From NCBI RefSeq assembly GCF_015670795.1, contig NZ_JADPCJ010000004.1, positions 29,201-93,200 of the forward strand: a DNA stretch of 64,000 nucleotides, written 5' to 3'. Below are positions 52,817 to 62,331 of the stretch, one piece after another. The notes beneath the pieces were generated by a model that saw only the letters and a program-made list of their open reading frames with translations, did not search any database and was not told the origin of the DNA. The DNA comes from Collinsella aerofaciens. Lineage in GTDB: Bacteria; Actinomycetota; Coriobacteriia; Coriobacteriales; Coriobacteriaceae. Position numbers and translations under genes: made by a program. The first letter of the stretch is position 1; each line of letters starts with the position of its first letter.

Positions 52817-54950
52817 TTACCTCACCGCATCCTCGGCGGCAATCTTGAACGATTGCAGGTAGTTCTCGTACAGGCGGACGACGTCGAGCCCAGGCAGTTG
52901 TGCCTTGACGGAGGCGTATCGAGCCGTGTCGTCCGTGATCACATAGGCGCACCCTATGCTGGCATTCTGCTTGACGGCGTCTATGAAAGCACCGACCGAA
53001 GCAAAGTCGAAAAGGACGGCGTAGGCGTCGGCCATGGCAAAGCCCGGCTGCTCGTGCTTGATGATGCTGCCACGCGAACCAGCGCGCAGCCAGAGCAGGG
53101 GCGCAATCTCCTCGAAGGCCACGCCCAGCTCGACGGCGTCTGGGTCTTCGTAGGTGAGGTCAAAGAAGACGGCGTTTTCCTCGAAGCCGTCGGCCATGGG
53201 GAACTCGTCGGTGAACTTGTAGTCACCCTTGATGGAATCGCCCTCGGGCGTCTTGCCCGTGATGGCCGCCGTGACGCGAGGTTTGGTAACGTACTGGCAG
53301 ATGCCCAGTGCCTCCCATTCGGGGTCGCCCTGACGAAGACCGCGCTTGGTGAGCTTTTTGGATTCGTCCTCGGAGACCTCGTTATTCGTTATGCTGATGG
53401 AGCGCCTGCGCCCGCCGTCCTGATGGTTCAAGCGCATGACGGCATGTGCCGTGGTGCCCGATCCTGAGAAGAAATCGACTACAAGGGCGTCGGGCTTGTC
53501 GGCAACAACGGAAGCGATTGAGAGCTCGGTCGCATAAAGGGACTTTGGAAATGTGAAGTGCCTATCGCCGATGAACTTTTTGATATATCGGCTCCCGTAT
53601 TCACCGGCAGAGAACTGCGTGCCACTCCAAACAGTTGTTGGAATGGCAGAGCGCTCTCCCTGCTCTTCGAGAAGCAAGGACCCATCCTCAGCCTTGCCGA
53701 TGAGTTTAATTTCTCCATTCTTGAGACGCTCCTCTTGGGAATCTCCTAGGTAAAGGAGGGAGTACCGATCACTCTTTTTGTTGTACTCACCTACTTTTGC
53801 GCACCCGCGATCAAGCTTGGCCTGTAGAGCATTCTGGGAGATCCTCCAAGTCGCCTCTCGGCCATCGGTCCTAATAGGCCAAACTGCCCTGAGACCCGTT
53901 TTTGTCGGTATCTTTGTCCAGTCTTGTTCAAGGGGGAGAGAAGCGCCGAGCTCCTTAATGGTCGCGGTCTCCTCATCGATATAGATGGGATAGAAGAGGT
54001 TCGGCCTTGCGGTGCGAGCGGCATTGGGACCGCCCCTCAGCAGCCGCTTTTTCCTCAAGTTCTCCGAACTCAACGGAATAGAGTCTGCGGTCCACTTGGC
54101 ACGGCGCGGCGGTGCCAAAAAAGCAAAAGACAGCGTACTCGTCAGCTCTCTTGAACTGGTTGCCGCGGGCAACCCCGTTCTTGTTTATGGTGATTGAAAC
54201 CGTCTGGATACCGGTCGCGTTGGGAAAAACGCTCTCTAAAAGAAGCTCAAGCCTTGCGTACTCCTTCTCGTCGATCGTCACGATGAGTACGGAATCGTTG
54301 GGGTTGAGCAGCTGCTTGGCGAGCTTGAGGCGGCGCTCCATGAAGGCAAGCCACTTGGAGTGGCGATAGGCGTCGGAGCCGTCGACGTAATCGTTGTTGT
54401 ATTTCCAGTCGCGGGCGCCAGTGTTATAGGGTGGGTCAATATATATGCAGTCCACTTTGCCTGCATAGGCAAAGGCCAAGGTTTCAAGAGCATGGTAGTT
54501 TTCGCCGTTAATGACTACTTGATAGGGCTTATCGCCAGCGCGCTCGACACGCCCAGTCTCTTTGAGGCCAGCATAAATCGGCTGGTCATATTCAGCAACA
54601 GGCACGACATCGTCGACAGCGACGGAGCGGGGCTCACATTCGTTTTCGTCATATGAGGGCGATTGATATGGCTTTAGATCAGCAACCCCCCCCCGAACGG
54701 CATTTACCAACCATAGCAGTTGGGAGCTAGAGTCCTCTTTTTTACCACGCTCGGGAAGCACCTGTACGACATCGCCCTCCATGATAGGTTTGCCATAAAG
54801 GCGAAGTCGCTCTGGACGGTTGTGTTCAAATACAAGCCCAAACTGGCGCTGCGCAGCAAAGGCGCGGATGTCGGCAGCGAGCTGACGATCGCCCAGCTTG
54901 ACAGCGCGATCAACAAGGTTCTGAACGACCGCTTGCGCCGTCTGAGACAT
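52817..54950 (-). pseudogene. mod: Type III DNA methyltransferase Mod, frameshifted at a T6 tract
   Basis: The N-terminal frame (from ATG 54950) contains the catalytic DPPY at residues 172-175 (YIDPPYNTG) and runs to RADEYAVFCFFGTA; it then drifts out and ends near 53973. The second frame starts with FLAPPRRAKWTAD and carries LLRGGPNAARTARPNLFYPI, the SAM-binding DFFSGSGTTAHAVM and the C-terminal end ATPase-contact region. The frames meet at a run of six T (minus strand; A6 at 54117-54122). With five T the full 710-residue protein is restored. It may be a true mutation, a phase-variable switch, or a sequencing error. Confidence 0.82.
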
Positions 54951-55117
54951 CACTTCTCCCCCTTGCACTTCTCGTCAATCCATTCGCGCAGGACTTTAGC
55001 CACCGTCTTATCCTGGCGCGCGGCATAGGACTTAAGAGCCCGCTTATCCTCGCGGGTTATCGAGAGCGTGAACTTATCTAGCTCCCTTTCGGCATGAACA
55101 GCCTGATCTTCCTCCAT
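54950..55117 (-). CDS. Small ribbon-helix-helix-like protein leading the type III R-M operon
   Basis: A 55-residue basic/acidic protein, MEEDQAVHAERELDKFTLSI then TREDKRALKSYAARQDKTVA and KVLREWIDEKCKGEK. The middle resembles a ribbon-helix-helix (strand FTLSIT, then two helices). The stop and the mod start overlap (TGATG), so it is translationally coupled with mod. GGAGGGGCGATC precedes its ATG. It may control the R-M operon, like small regulators of other R-M systems. Confidence 0.65.
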   Translation of the reverse strand: MEEDQAVHAERELDKFTLSITREDKRALKSYAARQDKTVAKVLREWIDEKCKGEK

Positions 55118-55178
55118 GATCGCCCCTCCGAATTGACCTGTTCTACGTTCCTTAATTGACCGAAATCATTTTACTTCA

Positions 55179-55350
55179 GAATACGTAATTACGTAATTAC
55201 GTATGCCAATTTGAGCCATGCATCACTCAATCACTAGTCAGTATTCGTTGACGAATCGTTGGGGATAACGAATATATCGAGGTAGACAGTCGTTTTTACC
55301 GTCTGTGAGTACCAGCAAATCGATACTCAAAACGTCGTGAGTACATTTTG
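55179..55350. promoter_or_regulatory. Right-end arm sites of island 5
   Basis: AATACGTAATTACGTAATT with a further ACGTAT (55180-55204) is a threefold TACGTAA-type repeat. Farther right, GTGAGTACCAG (about 55304), GATACTCAAAACG (about 55322), and GTGAGTACATTTTGAGTACC (about 55337) carry GAGTA/TACTC boxes also seen near the left att core (about 37578 and 37588). These are likely integrase arm-binding sites and promoter elements of the R-M operon. Confidence 0.55.
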
Positions 55351-55554
55351 AGTACCAGTCCGAGCGGCCTCTTGCGGGCGGACGCGATCTGCCGATCAGC
55401 ATTAATTGAAATAAATTGATGGCGTTGCTTCGGTAATTGAAAACACTTTAAAAAATACCAGCAAACAATAATCCCAGCTAAACAGCTTGAGAGATTGCGT
55501 GGCTGGTTTGCATGTACCGCATACACCACAATGCACAAGCATCCATGGCACGCA

Positions 55555-55592
55555 AATAAAAAACGAGGGAGGCCGCATCCGACCTCCCTCGC
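55555..55592 (-). terminator. guaA terminator (now from the element side)
   Basis: CGAGGGAGG (55564-55572) pairs with CCTCCCTCG (55583-55591). On the minus strand the hairpin is followed by TTTTTTATTT. It ends guaA transcription immediately after the att core, so the element supplies a new terminator. Confidence 0.85.
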
Positions 55593-55605
55593 AAAGAGCT
55601 ATTTA

Positions 55606-55620
55606 CTATTCCCACTCGAT
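55606..55620 (-). other. guaA-type attachment core, copy 6 (intact guaA 3' end)
   Basis: CTATTCCCACTCGAT contains the guaA stop codon (55606-55608) and encodes TIEWE-stop. It is the reference copy for the other five and the right end of island 5. Confidence 0.85.
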
Positions 55621-57204
55621 GGTCGCGGGCGGCTTGGACGTAATGTCGTAGCACACGCGGTTGGCGCCGGGAACCTCGGCAACGATGCGGCCGGAGATGC
55701 GGGCCAGGACGTCATAGGGCAGCTTGGCCCAGTCGGCGGTCATGGCATCGCTGGACTCGACGGCACGCAGGATGATCGGGCGCTGATAGGTGCGCTCGTC
55801 GCCCATAACGCCGACGGACTTGATATCGGGCAGGACCGCGAAATACTGCCAGCAGCTGTGCTCGGAGTTGCGCTCGCCGGTCTGCTCAAACAGACGCTGG
55901 TTGTAGGCGTCGAGCTCCTCGCGCACGATGGCGTCGGCGTTCTTGAGAATCTCGAGCTTCTCCTTGTCGACCGCACCGATGATGCGGATGGCCAGACCCG
56001 GGCCCGGGAAAGGCTGACGGAACACGATGTGACCCGGCAGGCCCAGTGCCAGACCAAGTGCGCGGACCTCGTCCTTAAAGAAGTGGTCGAGCGGCTCGAT
56101 AAGGTCGAAGTGCACGCCCTCGGGGAACGGGATCAGGTTGTGATGGCTCTTGATGGTGGCCGTCTTGCCGCCCGTCTTGCGAGCGCCGGACTCGATGATG
56201 TCGGGGTAGATGGTGCCCTGAGCCAGGTACTTGACCGGCTTGCCATCGGTCTCGAGCTGCTGCGCCACGGCGAAGAACTCTTTCCAGAACTGCGTACCGA
56301 TGATGCGGCGCTTCTCCTCGGGCTCGGTCACGCCGGCCAAAAGCTCGGCATAACGGTCCTCGGCGTGGACGTGAATAAAGTCGACGTCAAACTGCTTGGT
56401 GAAGACCTCCTCCACCTGCTCGGGCTCGCCCTTGCGAAGCAGACCGTGGTTGATGAACACGCAGGTCATCTGCTTGCCCACGGCGCGGGCGCCCAGCGCA
56501 GCCACGACGGAGGAGTCAACGCCGCCGGACAGAGCCAGAATCACGCGGTCGTCACCGACCTTCTCGCGGAACTCGGCCGTCATGGTCTCGACCAGGTCGT
56601 CCATGCTCCAGTTGGGCTCCAGGCCACAGATCTCAAACAGGAAGTTGCTCAGCAGCTGCTGACCGTACTCGGAGTGCTTGACCTCGGGGTGGAACTGCGT
56701 GGTGAAAATCTTGCGCTCGACGCACTCCATGGCGGCAACCGGGCACACGTCGGTGCTGGCGGTAACGGTAAAGCCCTCGGGCACCTCGGACACGGCGTCG
56801 CGGTGGCTCATCCACACGGTCTGCTCCATGGGCGTGGAGTTAAAGAGCTTGGCGCCGGCCGTGCGCGTGATGGTGGCGCGGCCGTACTCGCCCACCTCGG
56901 AGTGGCCGACCTTGCCGCCGAGCGTCACGGCCGTGATCTGATGGCCGTAGCAAAAGCCCAGGACGGGAAGGCCCAGGTCAAAGATGGCAGGATCGATGGA
57001 CGGAGCGTCCTCGGCGTACACGGAAGCCGGACCGCCGGAAAGGATGAGCGCAGAGGCGTTCATCTCGCGAATCTCGTCGGCCGAGATGTCGCAGGGGACA
57101 ATCTCGGAATACACGTTGAGGTCGCGGACGCGACGGGCAATGAGCTGACCGTACTGCGCACCAAAGTCGAGTACGAGGACCTTTGCGGAAGCCTTTTGAT
57201 CCAT
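55606..57204 (-). CDS. guaA: GMP synthase (glutamine-hydrolysing)
   Basis: A 532-residue enzyme that converts XMP to GMP using glutamine and ATP. The N-terminal class I glutaminase has the nucleophile Cys in LGFCYGHQI and the His-x-Glu in FHPEVKHSE; the synthetase domain has the PP-loop ALSGGVDSSVVAAL, and the dimerisation domain ends TIEWE. The ATG at 57204 follows GAGGGGGAACC. Its 3' end doubles as the attachment site of integrative elements; the reading frame is preserved through the att core. Confidence 0.97.
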   Translation of the reverse strand: MDQKASAKVLVLDFGAQYGQLIARRVRDLNVYSEIVPCDISADEIREMNASALILSGGPASVYAEDAPSIDPAIFDLGLPVLGFCYGHQITAVTLGGKVGHSEVGEYGRATITRTAGAKLFNSTPMEQTVWMSHRDAVSEVPEGFTVTASTDVCPVAAMECVERKIFTTQFHPEVKHSEYGQQLLSNFLFEICGLEPNWSMDDLVETMTAEFREKVGDDRVILALSGGVDSSVVAALGARAVGKQMTCVFINHGLLRKGEPEQVEEVFTKQFDVDFIHVHAEDRYAELLAGVTEPEEKRRIIGTQFWKEFFAVAQQLETDGKPVKYLAQGTIYPDIIESGARKTGGKTATIKSHHNLIPFPEGVHFDLIEPLDHFFKDEVRALGLALGLPGHIVFRQPFPGPGLAIRIIGAVDKEKLEILKNADAIVREELDAYNQRLFEQTGERNSEHSCWQYFAVLPDIKSVGVMGDERTYQRPIILRAVESSDAMTADWAKLPYDVLARISGRIVAEVPGANRVCYDITSKPPATIEWE

Positions 57205-57469
57205 GGTTCCCCCTCTTGTTGGCGGGGAGCCGGTGCCCACCCGCGTGAATGAACGAAATAGCTTTCATAGTGTACACGTTATATGGGGTTTCTCGTCCCT
57301 CACAGCCGTCAGCGCACGGCAAACGCACGACCTGGGCCCTATTTGACGACAATTGAAGTGTTACCAAACGTTACAGATGATGTAATACGTTTGAACATTG
57401 GACGCCCTGTGCCACAATACTGCCGAACGACTCCGCCTCTGCGGCGGCAAATACGATAGGAATACCAGC

Positions 57470-58483
57470 ATGAAGCGCATCCTTCTCATCGCCACGGGCG
57501 GCACCATCGCATCGACCGAGGACGGCAACGGCCTCTCCCCCGCCCTGACCGGTGAGGAGCTCGCCCAGAGCGTCCCCGAGATCTCAGGCCTCTGCGAGCT
57601 CGACGTCGTGCAGCCCATGAACATCGACAGCACCAATATGCGTCCCAGTGACTGGATGCGTATCCGCGACGTCATCGTCGAAGGCTATGCCGACCACGAC
57701 GGCTTTGTGGTCCTGCACGGCACCGACACCATGAGCTACACCGCGGCGGCGCTTTCCTACCTGATCCAGGACAGCCCCAAGCCCATCGTGCTCACCGGCT
57801 CGCAAAAGCCAATGGGCAACCCCTTTACTGACGCCAAACTCAACCTGTACCAGAGCCTGCTCTATGCGCTCGACGAGCATTCGCACGATGTGTCGATCGT
57901 TTTTGGCGGCGTTGCCATTGCCGGCACGCGCGCCCGCAAACAGCGCACCATGAGCTTTAACGCGTTCATTAGCGTCAACTATCCGCCCATCGCCTATATC
58001 CGCAACGACCGCATCGTGCGCAACGGGCTTCACGGCACGCATCAGGGCGAAAACCCGGTGCGTTTCTACGACAGTATCGACCCGCGCGTATTTGTCCTTA
58101 AGCTGACGCCCGGAGTGAACCCGGGTATCCTGGACGCCCTAGCCGATAGCTACGATGCTGTAATTCTTGAGACCTTTGGCATTGGCGGTATTCCCGAGTT
58201 TGGCGAGTCGGGCGAGTCGTTCCAGGAGACGATTTTCCGCTGGGTCGATTCGGGCCGCACCGTCGTTATGACCACGCAGGTCCCCGAAGAGGGCCTTGAC
58301 CTTGGTGTTTATGAGGTCGGCCGTGCCTACGCCGATCACCCAGGTATTTTGCGCGGCGACGATATGACCACCGAGACACTCGTGGCCAAAACCATGTGGG
58401 CGCTCGGCCAGTCACGCGATGCGTCAGAAATTCAGCGCCTGTTCTACAGTCAAGTCAACCACGACCGTATCCCGATGGTGTAA
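57470..58483 (+). CDS. ansA: L-asparaginase, type I (cytoplasmic)
   Basis: A 337-residue enzyme hydrolysing asparagine to aspartate and ammonia. The two catalytic Thr motifs are clear: LLIATGGTIAST near the N-terminus and VLHGTDTMSYTA (Thr and Asp), plus a Lys in TGSQKPMG. No signal peptide, so cytoplasmic type. The ATG at 57470 follows GATAGGA. It is divergent from guaA; the 265-base gap holds both promoters. Confidence 0.95.
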   Translation: MKRILLIATGGTIASTEDGNGLSPALTGEELAQSVPEISGLCELDVVQPMNIDSTNMRPSDWMRIRDVIVEGYADHDGFVVLHGTDTMSYTAAALSYLIQDSPKPIVLTGSQKPMGNPFTDAKLNLYQSLLYALDEHSHDVSIVFGGVAIAGTRARKQRTMSFNAFISVNYPPIAYIRNDRIVRNGLHGTHQGENPVRFYDSIDPRVFVLKLTPGVNPGILDALADSYDAVILETFGIGGIPEFGESGESFQETIFRWVDSGRTVVMTTQVPEEGLDLGVYEVGRAYADHPGILRGDDMTTETLVAKTMWALGQSRDASEIQRLFYSQVNHDRIPMV

Positions 58484-58504
58484 CCACCGGTCAATAGGCA
58501 TCTT

Positions 58505-58723
58505 CTATTCGATACCCTCAAGAAGCTCTGACACCGTCATGCCGAGTGCGGGCGCGATCTTAAATAGAACCTTGAGCGTGAAATTTGCCGTCCCATCTTC
58601 GATTCGGTCGAGGTAGGGTCGGCTGATTCCTGTCGCCACACAAAAATCAACCTTGGAGATACCAAGGTCCCTGCGTGTCTCTTCGACCCGCCTGCCAAGA
58701 ATCTGTTTCGCACGTTCGTCCAT
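58505..58723 (-). CDS. XRE family regulator
   Basis: A 72-residue helix-turn-helix protein (RRVEETRRDLGISKVDFCVA, TGISRPYLDRIEDGTANFTL). A 24-bp perfect palindrome (58753-58776) lies between it and the divergent gene at 58800, the usual arrangement for self-repression. Confidence 0.85.
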   Translation of the reverse strand: MDERAKQILGRRVEETRRDLGISKVDFCVATGISRPYLDRIEDGTANFTLKVLFKIAPALGMTVSELLEGIE

Positions 58724-58752
58724 GCAGCCGAGTTTGAAATGGAGCCGAACAT

Positions 58753-58776
58753 AAACGTAAACTATAGTTTACGTTT
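58753..58776. promoter_or_regulatory. 24-bp perfect palindromic operator
   Basis: AAACGTAAACTA at 58753-58764 is followed directly by its exact inverted copy. It lies 30 bases upstream of the XRE start and 24 bases upstream of the divergent 58800 start, and the centre CTATAG could overlap a -10 box. Confidence 0.75.
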
Positions 58777-58799
58777 TGCCGAATACACAGGAGTTTTCT

Positions 58800-59189
58800 A
58801 TGTCGGGTTCTTCGGTCCGCATGTACCGAGCCACGCTTCGCACAAACAGCGCACCGCCCAAGCTCGTCGTCGTTGAAGCAGAATGCCTTTCGCCCGATGA
58901 GCGCACAGCATTTGCATTGCTATCAAGTCGCGTCGCCACCGTTCTGATCCCTTGCCCGGCGCAAGGTGAGCTTGCCATCCAATGCCAAGCGCACAGCTGC
59001 TCGCTCAATCAGGCTGCCGTAATCGCAACCAGCCAACGCGGCCTGCCGCTCCTTCTAGAAGCCGGTATCGCACTCGCCCTTCGTGGCGCCGGATACGAAA
59101 ACGAGACCGCCGCCGACATGGTCTTTAAACCACGATCGAGCGGCGGCCTCGCAGCAGCCATTGAATATGCGTGCAGGCTCGTTGCCTAA
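58800..59189 (+). CDS. Uncharacterised protein divergent from an XRE regulator
   Basis: A 129-residue protein (YRATLRTNSAPPKLVVVEAE, RVATVLIPCPAQGELAIQCQ, AAVIATSQRGLPLLLEAGIAL). Mixed alpha/beta, no signal peptide, no recognised motif. The ATG at 58800 follows CAGGAG; the TTG at 58776 lies inside the operator. It is probably controlled by the neighbouring XRE protein. Confidence 0.7.
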   Translation: MSGSSVRMYRATLRTNSAPPKLVVVEAECLSPDERTAFALLSSRVATVLIPCPAQGELAIQCQAHSCSLNQAAVIATSQRGLPLLLEAGIALALRGAGYENETAADMVFKPRSSGGLAAAIEYACRLVA

Positions 59190-59198
59190 AAGGACAAG

Positions 59199-59582
59199 CT
59201 AGAAACCAAGGCCAAAGCCCGTTCCGGTAATCGCCGAATACATAAAGTAGACGTTGATTACGTTGAGGAACACGCCCGTGATGCAGCCGTTACGCAGGTA
59301 GCGCTCGCACGCAAGACGTGCCATCACAGCGGAGTCCTCGTTGTTCTTTGCCTGGCGTCCCGCCGTAAAGTACGTCGCCACGCCCAGCAGCAGGTTGAGC
59401 ACCGGCAGTGCCAGCAACTCGTAGCTCTTGCCCCAGCGCGTCACCTCGCCGGCGGCATTAAACTTTGTTGCCACCTCGGGACCAATGTTGGGGATCACAA
59501 ACGCCGCTACCACCAGCGGAAGCACTGCAAGCACCAGCAGCGCGATGCCCATGTAGCCGGCTTTTTTGCCATATTTAAACAT
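59199..59582 (-). CDS. DUF1648/SdpI-like membrane protein
   Basis: A 127-residue membrane protein with three or four hydrophobic segments. IGPEVATKFNAAGEVTRWGKS between the first two helices matches DUF1648 (xxHFNxxGxxDxxGxK). The SdpI immunity protein carries this domain, but single-domain members are of unknown role. Its start lies 11 bases from the end of ychF in the same direction, so it may be co-transcribed with it. Confidence 0.75.
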   Translation of the reverse strand: MFKYGKKAGYMGIALLVLAVLPLVVAAFVIPNIGPEVATKFNAAGEVTRWGKSYELLALPVLNLLLGVATYFTAGRQAKNNEDSAVMARLACERYLRNGCITGVFLNVINVYFMYSAITGTGFGLGF

Positions 59583-59593
59583 GTGCGTCGTCC

Positions 59594-60670
59594 TTACACG
59601 TTAAAGCGGAAGTGCACGACATCGCCATCGGCCATGACATAGTCCTTGCCCTCAATACGCAGCTTGCCGGCGGCCTTGGCGCCCTGCTCGCCGCCGAGCT
59701 CGATGTAGTCGTCGTAGCCAATGACCTCGGCCTTAATAAAGCCGCGCTCAAAGTCGGTATGGATAACACCGGCGGCCTGCGGAGCGGTCGCGCCCTGGCG
59801 AACCGTCCAGGCCTTGACCTCCATCTCGCCGGCCGTAAAGAACGACTGCAGACCGAGCAGCTTATAGGCCGCCTGCGCGAGCACGTCCAGACCAGGCTGC
59901 TCCAGGCCCAGGCTCTCCAGGTAGTCGGCGGCGTCCTCGGGGTCGAGCTCGGAAAGCTCGGCTTCGATCTTGGCGCAGATGGGCAGCGGCTTGACACCAT
60001 CGATGGGCGCCAGGTCCTCGTTGAGCATGTCCTCGTCCACGTTGGCCACATACAGGATGGGCTTCATGGTGAGCAGGAACAGGCCCTTGGCGGCAGCACG
60101 CTCCTCGTCGGTCATCTCCATGGATGCGGCGCGCTTGCCCTCGTTGAGCCAGGCAAGCAGACGCTTGGCGACCTCGAACTTGGGCATGAGCTCCTTGTCG
60201 CGCTTGGCCTCCTTCTCGAGCTTGGGCAGCTGTTTTTCGAGCGTGCCCATGTCGGCCAGGATGAGCTCGGTCATGATGGTATCGGCGTCACCGGCGGGGT
60301 CGACGAACTCGCCCGTGCGGCCCACCTCACGCATGACGTTAGGATCCTTAAAGTAGCGCACGACCTCGCAGATGGCATCGGTCTCGCGGATGTTGGCCAG
60401 GAACTGGTTGCCCAGGCCCTCGCCCTCGTTGGCGCCCTTCACCAGGCCTGCGATGTCGACGAACTCGACCGTCGCCGGCACAATGCGGCCCGGGTTGACA
60501 ATGTCGGCGAGCTTTTGCAGGCGGCTATCGGGCACGTCAACGATACCCACGTTGGGGTCGATCGTGGCAAACGGGTAGTTGGCGGCAAGGCCGGTCTTTT
60601 TGGTAAGCGCGGTGAACAGCGTCGACTTGCCCACGTTGGGCAGGCCCACGATACCGATGGAAAGGGACAC
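59594..60670 (-). CDS. ychF: Redox-responsive ATPase/GTPase YchF (OLA1 family)
   Basis: A 358-residue P-loop protein: G1 [12 protein letters not shown] (residues 6-17), G3 DIAGLVKGA, the atypical NVDE in [11 protein letters not shown] replacing NKxD, which makes YchF prefer ATP, and a C-terminal TGS domain ([34 protein letters not shown]). It binds ribosomes and modulates stress responses. The start is GTG at 60670 behind AAAAGGAG. Confidence 0.96.
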   Translation of the reverse strand: MSLSIGIVGLPNVGKSTLFTALTKKTGLAANYPFATIDPNVGIVDVPDSRLQKLADIVNPGRIVPATVEFVDIAGLVKGANEGEGLGNQFLANIRETDAICEVVRYFKDPNVMREVGRTGEFVDPAGDADTIMTELILADMGTLEKQLPKLEKEAKRDKELMPKFEVAKRLLAWLNEGKRAASMEMTDEERAAAKGLFLLTMKPILYVANVDEDMLNEDLAPIDGVKPLPICAKIEAELSELDPEDAADYLESLGLEQPGLDVLAQAAYKLLGLQSFFTAGEMEVKAWTVRQGATAPQAAGVIHTDFERGFIKAEVIGYDDYIELGGEQGAKAAGKLRIEGKDYVMADGDVVHFRFNV

Positions 60671-60714
60671 GACAGCTCCTTTTGGTACAGGTACTTCAAA
60701 CTTCATAAGTATAG

Positions 60715-60759
60715 CGCCGCCGCAGCATCCGGGCGAATCCGGACACCACGGCGGCGCAA
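60715..60759 (-). terminator. Hairpin between ychF and the glucosidase gene
   Basis: GCGCCGCCG at 60715-60723 pairs with CGGCGGCGC at about 60751-60759. The gene at 60798 ends to its right and reads leftward into it, so it may end that transcript; the T-run is weak. Confidence 0.5.
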
Positions 60760-60797
60760 ATGAAGCAGAGATGCGTGAGGGTTCGAGACAGCAGTCC

Positions 60798-62168
<1,371 letters not shown>

Positions 62169-62238
62169 TCAATCCATCCCCGTACGCGGCCTGCACGGTT
62201 TGGAATTGTTACCTAGAAGTGGAGTTTTTTATCTCTAG

Positions 62239-62280
62239 AATCGGCCTTGCGGTGCATACCGGCTCTGCAAGGCCGATTGT
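62239..62280. terminator. Hairpin after the PTS gene
   Basis: AATCGGCCTTGC (62239-62250) pairs with GCAAGGCCGATT (62267-62278). It lies between the end of the PTS gene and the GH4 start. There is no clear T-run on the minus strand, so it may be a processing or partial-terminator structure that lowers glucosidase-to-transporter expression. Confidence 0.5.
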
Positions 62281-62293
62281 TTCGATGGACGAT

Positions 62294-62331
62294 GGTTTAC
62301 AGAAGACTCTCGAACTTCAGAAGACTCTCGA
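62294..62331. repeat. 18-bp tandem duplication at the end of the PTS gene
   Basis: CAGAAGACTCTCGAACTT is repeated twice in tandem, giving the last residues KFESLLKFESLL. It looks like a recent slippage or unequal-exchange event. Confidence 0.75.

Noticed and set aside
55495..57252. 585-residue plus-strand frame over guaA
   Set aside because: Antisense of guaA, which is certain from its motifs.
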